Below are positions 35,668 through 43,829 of a stretch of 64,000 nucleotides of DNA, piece by piece. Source of the stretch: Micromonospora mirobrigensis. GTDB taxonomy: Bacteria > Actinomycetota > Actinomycetes > Mycobacteriales > Micromonosporaceae. The stretch spans positions 744,001-808,000 of the forward strand of contig NZ_FMCX01000002.1 of the NCBI RefSeq assembly GCF_900091555.1, read 5' to 3'. Position 1 is the first letter of the stretch; each line of letters begins with the position of its first letter. Under the pieces are notes generated by a model. The model was given only the letters and a program-made list of their open reading frames with translations, was not told the DNA's origin and searched no databases. A program made the translations under genes and the position numbers.

Positions 35668-35703
35668 GGTCAGGACCGGGTCCGCAACTCCCCGGTCCTG
35701 ACC
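35668..35703. terminator. Hairpin upstream of the AMIN-like lipoprotein gene
   Basis: A perfect 13-bp stem (35668-35680 with 35691-35703) with a 10-nt loop lies about 65 nt before the lipoprotein start and about 280 nt after the DUF4184 stop, all on the minus strand. It either ends the HAD-DUF4184 transcript or forms a structured 5' leader of the lipoprotein mRNA. Confidence 0.65.
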
Positions 35704-35938
35704 CCCAGCCGTCCGGCGTGGTAGCGGAATTCGCCACGGAGAGCGCGGCAGGCGGGGCACGCCGCCCACGCCGGGCTCCACACGGCGAGCCGGCCCGCTT
35801 GCACTCAGCTCCACGGTGCCCAACTACCGGACTTCGGCGCGTCCGGCGAACTCACCCCGAAGAGTCGTTGGACGCGGGGCCCAATTTAGGCGCGTCGTCG
35901 CAGGTCGGACAAGCTTTGGCGGGGACCCGCGGATGTGA

Positions 35939-35954
35939 TTGACGCCAACGTCAA
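35939..35954. promoter_or_regulatory. TTGACG-N4-CGTCAA palindrome in a 376-nt intergenic space
   Basis: A perfect 6+6 inverted repeat sits in the A/T-richest pocket of the space between the DUF4184 stop and the lipoprotein start (35602-35979). It could be an operator. Apart from this and the hairpin at 35668 I see nothing assignable in the space. Confidence 0.4.
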
Positions 35955-35979
35955 AAACCGGCATGTCGCCGTAACGGGG

Positions 35980-36768
35980 TCAGCCGATCCGGCGCTGTTC
36001 CTTACCGAGGAGAGGAGGGCGTTCCGGCGCTCGGCGGCCCCCGGTGAGCGTACCGGCGGCCCAGGCGCCGGCGGCCAGGGCAAGTGCCACCAGGTGCAGC
36101 AGCCGCACCCCGGCGGGGGCGGGTGTGGTGGCGGCCGGCAGGGCCGGGAGCACCGCACCACCGACCAGGCTGACCGCGAGCGCGGCCCGCCAGAACCGGA
36201 CCGGCGCAGCCGGTGGACCCGAGGGCGGCGGCCCGGCGCAGACCCGGCGGCGGGGCGCTGCCCACAACGCCAGCCCCAGCACGACGGCCCCGCCCACCGC
36301 CGAGCCGATCAGGTCGGCGAAGGACCACCAGTGCATCCCGGTGGCCGCGTGGAAGTCGATGCCCAGCGCACGCGGCCAGCGCTCGGTGTGGGTGACCCGG
36401 TCCAGCACGACGTGGCTGAGCGCGCCGATCAGCGCCGAGCAGACGGTCACCTGCCACGGGTGCCGTACGCCGCCCAGCGCCGCGTACTGCGGCCAGTCGA
36501 ACAGCCGCTGCCCGGGCAGGTGCACCGCCACCCCGGCGATCGTGCGCCGGACGAGCCAGGCGTAGCAGAGCGCCACCGGTAGGCACCACCAGAGCACCCC
36601 GCCCAGGGTGTGCGTACGCATCCCCAGTTCGAGGGGTGTGCCGACGAAGAGGTAGCCGACGTCCGGCGCCACCGCGCCGGTGGCCAGGGCGACCCCGTCG
36701 AACCAGTGCGGTCGCCACAGCTTCAGTGGCAGCACCGGCGCCAGGTGCGAGGGGAACGTCAGCGGCAC
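35980..36768 (-). CDS. DUF4184 family membrane protein
   Basis: A 262-residue membrane protein with five to six hydrophobic segments. The N-terminal MPLTFPSHLAPVLPLKLWRP and the following VALATGAVAPDVGYLF, plus the middle ALIGALSHVVLDRVTH with paired His/Asp residues, identify DUF4184. These are distantly related to the YdjM-like membrane metal-dependent hydrolases. The GTG start lies 10 nt after the stop of the HAD gene, so the two are one operon. Biochemical role unknown. Confidence 0.82.
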   Translation of the reverse strand: MPLTFPSHLAPVLPLKLWRPHWFDGVALATGAVAPDVGYLFVGTPLELGMRTHTLGGVLWWCLPVALCYAWLVRRTIAGVAVHLPGQRLFDWPQYAALGGVRHPWQVTVCSALIGALSHVVLDRVTHTERWPRALGIDFHAATGMHWWSFADLIGSAVGGAVVLGLALWAAPRRRVCAGPPPSGPPAAPVRFWRAALAVSLVGGAVLPALPAATTPAPAGVRLLHLVALALAAGAWAAGTLTGGRRAPERPPLLGKEQRRIG

Positions 36769-36778
36769 CTGCCCGACG

Positions 36779-37495
36779 TTACCGGCCCGCGCCCGCCCCG
36801 AAGAGCGTACGCAGCTGGCGAAACTCCTTCAGGTGGACCACTGCGGGATCGTCCGGGTCCAGTTCGTCGTGCTCCAGCACCCAGGTGTTGTCGTTGGGGA
36901 TGAAGACCGCGTTCAGGCCGGCCGCCCGGGCCGGCAGGATGTCCGAGCGCGGCGAGTTGCCGATCATCCAGGCGGTCGCCGGGTCGAAGCCGTGCTCGCG
37001 GGCGAGCCACCGGTAGGTGTCGACGTCCTTCTCCGCCACGATGTGCGCCGCCCGGAAGTGGTGCAGCAGCCCGCAGGCGTCCAGCTTGCGCTGCTGCTCC
37101 TCCCGCTCGCCCTTGGTGAGCAGCAGCAGCTCGTGCCGGCCGGCGAGGGCGTCCAGGGTGTCGGCGACTCCCGGCATCAGCTCGACCCGGTGTTGGACCA
37201 GCGCGGCGGCGAGCTCGTCGAGCCCACGGCGCTCGGCGTCGGTGGCGGGGCGTTCCCGCAGCCGCTCGAGACACTCGCCGAGGCTGCGCAGGAACACCTT
37301 GGAGCCGTAGCCGTGCGCCACCGCGTTGGCCCGCTCGATGTCGTCGAGGATGGCGCGGATCTCGGCCCGGTCCAGGGTCGGGTGGTCGATCCAGCCGAGG
37401 AAGTCGTCGATCACCCGCTCGAAGACGACGTTGTTCTCCCAGAGCGTGTCGTCGGCGTCGAAGACCAGAACCTTCGCCTCGCGCGGCTGCGCCAT
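36779..37495 (-). CDS. HAD family hydrolase
   Basis: A 238-residue HAD-superfamily phosphatase. Motif I is FDADDTLW (nucleophile Asp 13, acid/base Asp 15), motif II is LLTKGE, and motif IV is GNSPRSDILPA. A helical cap lies between residues 25 and 110. The DADDTLW-N form and overall length resemble pyrophosphatase- or nucleotidase-like members found in many soil bacteria. ATG 37495 follows GGGAGGGG. It is the first gene of a short operon with DUF4184 downstream, and the MGH1-like glucosidase gene lies upstream on the same strand. Confidence 0.87.
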   Translation of the reverse strand: MAQPREAKVLVFDADDTLWENNVVFERVIDDFLGWIDHPTLDRAEIRAILDDIERANAVAHGYGSKVFLRSLGECLERLRERPATDAERRGLDELAAALVQHRVELMPGVADTLDALAGRHELLLLTKGEREEQQRKLDACGLLHHFRAAHIVAEKDVDTYRWLAREHGFDPATAWMIGNSPRSDILPARAAGLNAVFIPNDNTWVLEHDELDPDDPAVVHLKEFRQLRTLFGAGAGR

Positions 37496-37563
37496 GCCGT
37501 CCCCTCCCCTGTCCGGTGCCCGGGAAACCGTACTCGGGGACGCCCGGCGCCTCACCCGCATTT

Positions 37564-40296
37564 TCAGCGGCGCCGGGTCAGGATGAGGTCGGCGACCAGG
37601 GCCGTCCAGCCGGTCTGGTGCCACGCCCCCAGCCCGGCCCCGTTGTCGCCGTGGAAGTACTCCGGGAAGGCGATCAGGTCCCGCCAGTCCGGGTGGGTCT
37701 GGAACAGCTGGGCCGCACCGTAGATCGGCCGCCGACCCCAGTCGTCGCGGGTGAACAGCGAGATCAGCCGGGCGGAGAGGTCGTCGGCAATCTCGTCCAG
37801 GGACCTCTTCACCCCCGAGCGGGTCGGGTACTCGACCTGGAGGTCGTCGCCGAAGAACGCCGCGTAGTCGCGCAACGCGCTGATCAGCAGGAAGTTCGTC
37901 GGCATCCAGATCGGCCCGCGCCAGTTCGAGTTGCCGCCGAACAGCCCGCTGGTCGACTCGGCCGGCTCGTAGCCGACGCAGAACTCCTGCCCGCCGAGGG
38001 TGACCGAGAACGGCTTGTCCAGGTGCGCGCGGGAGAGCGTACGCAGGCCGAACTCGGAGAGGAACTCGTCGGTGTCGAGCATCCGGGCGAGCAGCCGGGT
38101 CACCTGCTCCGGGCCGACCATGGACAGCAGCCGCTGCTGCCGGCCGTCGGGGCCGAGCCGGCGGGCACCGATCACGTGCGCGTACTCGGGGCGGTGGGCG
38201 AGGAACCAGCGCAGCCGGGCGCCCAGCTCGGGCAGCCGCTGGAGGGTACGCGCGGTGAGCCGGGTGGTGGCGGCCAGCGGCAGCAGCCCCACCACCGAGC
38301 GGACCTTCAGCGGCACCTGGCTGCCGTCGGCCAGCCGCAGCACGTCGTAGAAGAAGGCGTCCTCGTCGTCCCAGAGCCCCTGTCGGTACGCGGCCCCGGC
38401 GATGTACGCGAAGTGCTCGAAGAACTTGGTGGCGGTGTCGACGTACGCGTGGTCGTGCTCGGCCAGCACGATCGCCATGTCCAGCAGGTTGAGCGCGTAC
38501 ATGGCCATCCAGCCGGTGCCGTCGGACTGCTCCAGCACCCCGGCCACCGGCAGCGCCGCCGAGCGGTCGAACGGGCCGACGTTGTCCAGCCCGAGGAAGC
38601 CGCCCTCGAAGACGTTGTTGCCGCCGGTGTCCTTGCGGTTGACCCACCAGGTGAAGTTGAGCAGCAGCTTGTGCATCACCCGGGCGAGGAACTCGTGGTC
38701 GCGCGAGCCGTCGATCTCGAAGACCTTCAGCGCCGCCCAGGCGTGCACCGGCGGGTTCACGTCGCCGAACGCCCACTCGTACGCCGGGATCTGCCCGTTG
38801 GGGTGCAGGTACCACTCGCGGAGCAGGAGCAGCAGCTGCGCCTTGGCGAAGCCGGGGTCGACCCGGGCGATGGTGACGCAGTGGAAGGCCAGGTCCCAGG
38901 CTGCGTACCAGGGGTACTCCCACGGATCCGGCATGGAGATCACGTCGAAGCTGTTCATGTGCCACCATGCGCTGTTGCGCCCGTGCCGGCGCCCGGCGGG
39001 CGGGGGCGCCGAGCCGGGGTCGCCGTCCAGCCACCGCTGCACGTCGAAGTGGTAGAACTGCTTGCCCCACATCAGCCCGGCGATGGCCGTGCGGGCGATC
39101 AGCGCCTCGTCGGCGTCGGCGGCGGCGGGGATGACCCCGGCGAAGAACCGGTTCGCCTCGGCCCGCCGGGCCCAGAACACCGCGTCGAAGCCGTCGGTGA
39201 GGTCGGCCGGTCGGGGGGTGACGCCGCCGGGCGGCGGGGCGGTGCGGGTCAGCCGCAGCCGGATCTGCCGCTGCCCGCCGGCCGGCACGTCCAGCACGTA
39301 GTGCAGCGCGCCCTTGGTGCCCTGCCGGTCCGGGTTGACGCTGGCCGCGCCGTCGACCACGTGGTCGTTGATGCCGTCCTTCGGGTACGCCGACCGGCCG
39401 TTCAGTCCCCAGAGCCGCTCGGCGTTGGTGTCGTTGTCGCAGAGCAGCGGGGTCGGCTCGCCCTCGCCCTCGAGCATGATCTGCCCGAGCACCCAGTGCT
39501 CGCCGACCAGCCGGGCGCCGGTGCCGGCCCGCGGATCACGGTCGGCGCCGACCAGGTTCGGGATCCGGTCGCCGCCGGGCAGCCCCCAGGACCAGGTGTT
39601 GCGGAACCAGAGCGTGGGCAGCACGTGCAGGGTGGCCGCCTCGTCGGCCCGGTTGGCCACGGTGACCAGCACGCACATGTCGGTCGGGGACGCCTTGGCG
39701 TACTCGACGGTCACCGCCCAGTACCGGTCGTCGTCGAAGATCCCGGTGTCCACCAGCTCGTACTCGGTGTCGTCCCGGCCGCGCAGCGCGTTGACCGCGA
39801 CCAGCTCGTCGTACGGGAAGGCGGCCTGCGGATAGTGGTAGCGCCAGCGCATGAAGGAGTGGGTGGGGGTCGAGTCCTCGTACCACCAGTACTCCTTGAC
39901 GTCCTCGCCGTGGTTGCCGCCGTCCCCGCCGAGGCCGAACATCCGCTCCTTGAGGATCGGGTCGTGGCCGTTCCACAGCGCCAGCGCGAAGCAGAACGTC
40001 TGCCGGTCGTCGCAGACGCCCGCCATGCCGTCCTCGTTCCACCGGTAGGCTCGGGACCGCGCGTGATCGTGGGGGAAGTAGTCCCACGCCGTGCCGTGTT
40101 CGCTGTAGTCCTCCCGTACCGTCCCCCACGCCCGCTCGGACAGATAGGGACCCCATGCGCGCCAGTCCTGCTCCCCGGCGTCGGCCTGGGCCAGGCGCAG
40201 CCGCTCGGCGTCGAAGGCGGGTTCGTCGGAGGGCGAACGGTCGGTGATCACGTGCACATCTTCGACGCCGCCGGGGTACTTGACCACAGCGCCCAT
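37564..40296 (-). CDS. Large GH63/MGH1-like glucosidase
   Basis: A 910-residue cytosolic protein with no signal peptide. It belongs to the mannosylglycerate-hydrolase-like GH63-type (alpha/alpha)6-barrel glycosidases. Recognisable blocks are WGPYLSERAWGTVREDYSEH at the N-terminus, WEYPWYAAWDLAFHCVTIA (with the Asp that is the acid in GH63 clans), PAYEWAFGDVNPPVHAWAAL, and WRGPIWMPTNFLLISAL near the C-terminus. It is divergent from the glycogen-debranching gene with only 42 nt between them, so they share a promoter region. The role is probably alpha-glucoside or glucosylglycerate breakdown; the substrate is not certain. Confidence 0.85.
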   Translation of the reverse strand: MGAVVKYPGGVEDVHVITDRSPSDEPAFDAERLRLAQADAGEQDWRAWGPYLSERAWGTVREDYSEHGTAWDYFPHDHARSRAYRWNEDGMAGVCDDRQTFCFALALWNGHDPILKERMFGLGGDGGNHGEDVKEYWWYEDSTPTHSFMRWRYHYPQAAFPYDELVAVNALRGRDDTEYELVDTGIFDDDRYWAVTVEYAKASPTDMCVLVTVANRADEAATLHVLPTLWFRNTWSWGLPGGDRIPNLVGADRDPRAGTGARLVGEHWVLGQIMLEGEGEPTPLLCDNDTNAERLWGLNGRSAYPKDGINDHVVDGAASVNPDRQGTKGALHYVLDVPAGGQRQIRLRLTRTAPPPGGVTPRPADLTDGFDAVFWARRAEANRFFAGVIPAAADADEALIARTAIAGLMWGKQFYHFDVQRWLDGDPGSAPPPAGRRHGRNSAWWHMNSFDVISMPDPWEYPWYAAWDLAFHCVTIARVDPGFAKAQLLLLLREWYLHPNGQIPAYEWAFGDVNPPVHAWAALKVFEIDGSRDHEFLARVMHKLLLNFTWWVNRKDTGGNNVFEGGFLGLDNVGPFDRSAALPVAGVLEQSDGTGWMAMYALNLLDMAIVLAEHDHAYVDTATKFFEHFAYIAGAAYRQGLWDDEDAFFYDVLRLADGSQVPLKVRSVVGLLPLAATTRLTARTLQRLPELGARLRWFLAHRPEYAHVIGARRLGPDGRQQRLLSMVGPEQVTRLLARMLDTDEFLSEFGLRTLSRAHLDKPFSVTLGGQEFCVGYEPAESTSGLFGGNSNWRGPIWMPTNFLLISALRDYAAFFGDDLQVEYPTRSGVKRSLDEIADDLSARLISLFTRDDWGRRPIYGAAQLFQTHPDWRDLIAFPEYFHGDNGAGLGAWHQTGWTALVADLILTRRR

Positions 40297-40338
40297 TCTC
40301 GTCGTGGCGTGTTACACCTCGCCGCCGCTGGAGGGAAG

Positions 40339-42279
40339 TTGATCGACATCGGTTTCGGGCCGCAGGTGTGCGGCGACCTGACCGCCGCCGCCGGCCGGGA
40401 ATGGCTGGTCACCGACGGTCGGGGCGGCTACGCCACGGGCACGGTCGCCGGCCTGCGCACCCGCCGCTACCACGGTCTGCTGGTGGTGGCCGGTGAGACG
40501 CCGGCCTCCCGCAAGGTGGGACTGGTCGGCCTCGACCCGGCGCTGACCTGGCCGTCGGGCGCCCAGGTCCGGCTCGGCGCGCACGAGTGGTCCTCCGGCG
40601 ACGTCGACCCGCGCGGCTTCGAGCTGCTGGAACGCTTCGAGCTGGTCGACGGGCTGCCCCGCTGGCGCTGGCGGATCGGCGACGTGGTGGTCGAACGCGA
40701 GCTGGCCATGACGTACGGCCGGTCCTGCGTGGCCGTGGTCCACCGGCTGGTCTCCGGCGGCCCGGTCCGGCTCGACCTGTCCGCGGTCTGCACCTGGCGC
40801 GACGTCCACGGCGAGCGGCGGGCCGACGGGCCGGCCCTCCGGATGGAGCAGGCCGACGGCGGGGCGGTGGTGGAGGGCGCGTTCCGGCTCGCCGGCCCGG
40901 ACTGGCGCCCGGAGGGCCAGTGGTGGCTGGGCGTGCACCACCGCGAGGAGGCCGCCCGGGGCCTGAACCCGGACGAGGACCTCTGGTACGCCGGCCGGTT
41001 CGCAGGGATGCTGGACCGCCCCGGGGACACCGTGTCGGTGCTCGCCTGGGCCGACGACCTGGCCGAGGAGCCGCCGCCGGCGACCGAGGTGGTGGCCGCG
41101 GCCCGGCGGCGCAACCGGGCGGTGGTGGGGGCGGCCCGCCCGGCCGACGGGGTCGACGCGACGCTCGCCCTGGCCGCCGACGCGTTCGTCGTCCGCACCG
41201 CCGCCGGCCCGGACGTGGTGGCCGGCTATCCCTGGTTCGGGGCCTGGTCGCGGGACACGATGACCGCCTACGAGGGGTTGTTCCTGGCCACCAACCGGTT
41301 CGACGAGGGTCGGGAGCTGCTGCGGTCGTACGCGGCGACGCTGTCGGAGGGGATGCTGGCGAACACCGCCGACACCGGCCGGGTGGAGTACAACACCGTC
41401 GACGCGGCGCTGTGGTTCCTGCACGCGGTGGACCGGCACGTCACCCTGGCCGGCGACGCCGACCTGGGCGCGGAGCTGCTGCCGGCGCTGCGCGGGATCG
41501 TCGACGCGCACCTGGCCGGCACCCGGTACGGCATCGCCGTCGACCCGGCCGACGGGCTGGTCACCCAGGGCGGCCCGCCGGACGTGGCGCTGACCTGGAT
41601 GGACGCCCGGGTGTACGGGGTGCCGGTGACCCCGCGTACCGGCAAGCCGGTGGAGGTCAACGCGCTGTGGGTCAACGGGCTCGCCGGCCTGGCCGAGCTG
41701 GCGCGGCGGGCCGGCGAGGACGCCGGCGATCTGGTCCGGCTGCACGAGCGGGCCCGGACGGCGTTCCGCGCCCGCTTCCCGGCCCCGGTCGGCTGGCTGT
41801 ACGACGTGGTGGACGGCCCGGCGCCGGCGTACCCGCTGGGCGGGGCGGCCCACCACGACGACGACCTGCTCCGCCCCAACCAGCTGCTGGCCTGGTCGCT
41901 GCCGTACGCGCCGATGGAGCCGGACGAGCCGACGCTGCGCCGGCTGCTGGCCGGGCTGTTCACCCCGCTCGGCCCGCGCAGCCTCTCCCCCGACTCCCCC
42001 GGCTTCGCCGGCCGGCACCGGGGTGGTCCGGCCGAGCGCGACGGCGGCTACCACCAGGGCACGGTGTGGCCGTGGCTGATCGGCCCGTTGGTGGATGCCC
42101 ACCGGCGCGCGAAGCTACCGGTCGATGACCTTTTGGTCGGACTTGAGGGCCATTTGGGGGATTGCGGGTTATCTTCGGTGAGTGAGACGGCCGACGGCCT
42201 CGCACCGCACGCCGCGACCGGGTGCCCCTTCCAGGCCTGGTCCGTCGCCGAGCTGCTGCGGGTCCGCCGGAGCCGCTAG
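40339..42279 (+). CDS. Glycogen debranching enzyme (amylo-alpha-1,6-glucosidase type)
   Basis: A 646-residue protein with the two-part architecture of the GDE family. An N-terminal sandwich domain (REWLVTDGRGGYATGTVAGL and RRYHGLLVV) is followed by a C-terminal (alpha/alpha)6 barrel with YPWFGAWSRDTMTAYEGL, RVEYNTVDAALWF, TWMDARV and HQGTVWPWLIGPLVDAH. It is expected to hydrolyse alpha-1,6 branches of glycogen. The best start is TTG 40339 (reading LIDIGFGPQ); a GTG at 40309 would add ten residues and come within 12 nt of the divergent gene. It lies upstream of a GT4 gene. Confidence 0.88.
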   Translation: MIDIGFGPQVCGDLTAAAGREWLVTDGRGGYATGTVAGLRTRRYHGLLVVAGETPASRKVGLVGLDPALTWPSGAQVRLGAHEWSSGDVDPRGFELLERFELVDGLPRWRWRIGDVVVERELAMTYGRSCVAVVHRLVSGGPVRLDLSAVCTWRDVHGERRADGPALRMEQADGGAVVEGAFRLAGPDWRPEGQWWLGVHHREEAARGLNPDEDLWYAGRFAGMLDRPGDTVSVLAWADDLAEEPPPATEVVAAARRRNRAVVGAARPADGVDATLALAADAFVVRTAAGPDVVAGYPWFGAWSRDTMTAYEGLFLATNRFDEGRELLRSYAATLSEGMLANTADTGRVEYNTVDAALWFLHAVDRHVTLAGDADLGAELLPALRGIVDAHLAGTRYGIAVDPADGLVTQGGPPDVALTWMDARVYGVPVTPRTGKPVEVNALWVNGLAGLAELARRAGEDAGDLVRLHERARTAFRARFPAPVGWLYDVVDGPAPAYPLGGAAHHDDDLLRPNQLLAWSLPYAPMEPDEPTLRRLLAGLFTPLGPRSLSPDSPGFAGRHRGGPAERDGGYHQGTVWPWLIGPLVDAHRRAKLPVDDLLVGLEGHLGDCGLSSVSETADGLAPHAATGCPFQAWSVAELLRVRRSR

Positions 42280-42422
42280 GCACGCTTTACACAGTCGCAA
42301 CGGCGACGTCTCCACCGGTTATCCACCCCCGGCGAGGATTGGTCACAACCCAGGCGACGACACGGCACCCGGTGACGGGCGCCCGCCGGAGCCTGCGCGG
42401 GACACCACCTGAAGGGGGCCGC

Positions 42423-43754
42423 ATGTCACCGGACGCCGACGTGATCGACATCCACCCCACCCGGCGCCAGCGGGTGCTGATGCTGTCCTGGGAATATCCG
42501 CCGGTGCTCGTCGGCGGCCTCGGCCGGCACGTCCACGCCCTGTCGGTCGCCCTCGCCACCGCCGGGCACGACGTCACCGTGGTCACCCGCCACACCGACG
42601 GCGCACCCCTGGAGGAATACGCCGACGGCGTCCGCATCCTGCGCGCCGCCGAAGACCCCGTCCGCTTCCCCCTCGCCACCGACTCCCTCCTGGCCTGGAC
42701 CATGGCCTTCAACCACACCCTCACCCGCGCCGCCCTGCGCGCCACCGAAACCGGCACCTACGACGTCATCCACGCCCACGACTGGCTCGTCGCCCACACC
42801 GCGATGACCCTGCGCGACCACTTGGACGTGCCGCTGGTCAGCACCATCCACGCCACCGAGGCCGGCCGACACCAGGGCTGGCTGCCCGAGGAGATGAACC
42901 GCACCATCCACGGCGTCGAGCACTGGCTCAGCAACTCCTCGGGCCGGGTGATCGCCTGCTCCGGCTACATGCGCGAGCAGGTCACCCGGCTCTTCGGCGT
43001 ACCCGACGGGCGGGTGGACGTGGTGCCCAACGGCGTCGACGACCGGGCCTTTCGAGCCCGGCCGCGCGCGGTCGCCGACGCCCGGGCCCGGTTCGCCGGG
43101 GACGGCCCGCTGGTCGGCTTCGCCGGCCGGCTGGTCTACGAGAAGGGCGTCCAGCACCTGGTGCGCGCCGTACCGCAGCTGCGCCGCCGGCATCCCGGGC
43201 TGCGGGTGCTGGTCGCCGGCGACGGCCCGTACAAAACGGAGCTGGTCGCCGAGGCCGATCGGTTGGACCTGCACGACACCGTCCGCTTCACCGGCTTCCT
43301 CGACTCGGTGGCGCTGCCCGCGATGCTCGGCGCCACCGACGCCACCGTCGTGCCCAGCCTCTACGAGCCGTTCGGCATGATCGCCCTGGAGGCGGCCGCC
43401 GCCGGGGCGCCACTGGCCGTCGCGGCCACCGGCGGGCTCGCCGAGATCGTCGAGCCCGGGGTCACCGGCGTGACCTTCCCGCACAGCGACCCCGACGCCC
43501 TCGCCGGCGCGGTGGACCGACTCCTCGGCGACGAGGTCTTCGCCCGCCGGGTGGCCCGCCAGGCCCGCGGCATGGTCACCGAGCGGTACGGCTGGACGAC
43601 CATCGCCGCCCGCACCGCGGCCAGCTACGCCACCGCCCGCCGGGAGCACGGCCCGTTCCAGGCGCGGCGCGCGGCCGCCCTGTTGGCCGGCGGACGCGGC
43701 CGGATCGTGATCCCCGACGGCAACCTGCTCGCCACCGAGGGCGCCGCCTGCTGA
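42423..43754 (+). CDS. GT4 family glycosyltransferase, starch-synthase-like
   Basis: A 443-residue GT-B transferase. The N-terminal VLMLSWEYPPVLVGGLGRHV (Gly-rich acceptor/donor loop), HAHDWLVAH, then VGFAGRLVYEKGVQHLV and the donor-binding E-x7-E block in PSLYEPFGMIALEAAAAG are intact. The starch-synthase-like N-terminus and the position behind the debranching enzyme suggest a role in alpha-glucan synthesis, such as adding glucose or maltose units. The specific donor is not determinable. ATG 42423 is preceded by GAAGGGGG, and 143 nt separate it from the debranching gene. Confidence 0.85.
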   Translation: MSPDADVIDIHPTRRQRVLMLSWEYPPVLVGGLGRHVHALSVALATAGHDVTVVTRHTDGAPLEEYADGVRILRAAEDPVRFPLATDSLLAWTMAFNHTLTRAALRATETGTYDVIHAHDWLVAHTAMTLRDHLDVPLVSTIHATEAGRHQGWLPEEMNRTIHGVEHWLSNSSGRVIACSGYMREQVTRLFGVPDGRVDVVPNGVDDRAFRARPRAVADARARFAGDGPLVGFAGRLVYEKGVQHLVRAVPQLRRRHPGLRVLVAGDGPYKTELVAEADRLDLHDTVRFTGFLDSVALPAMLGATDATVVPSLYEPFGMIALEAAAAGAPLAVAATGGLAEIVEPGVTGVTFPHSDPDALAGAVDRLLGDEVFARRVARQARGMVTERYGWTTIAARTAASYATARREHGPFQARRAAALLAGGRGRIVIPDGNLLATEGAAC

Positions 43755-43829
43755 AGAAGAAATCCGACGACCGATAGGTCCGCCCCGATCCATTGGCTAC
43801 GGTGTACGCGGCCAACGGTGAGGAGAACC

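Noticed and set aside
37516..40338. Extension of the debranching-enzyme frame by about 940 codons upstream
   Set aside because: The upstream part is antisense to the GH63-like gene and lacks any motif. The enzyme's conserved N-terminus starts at 40339.
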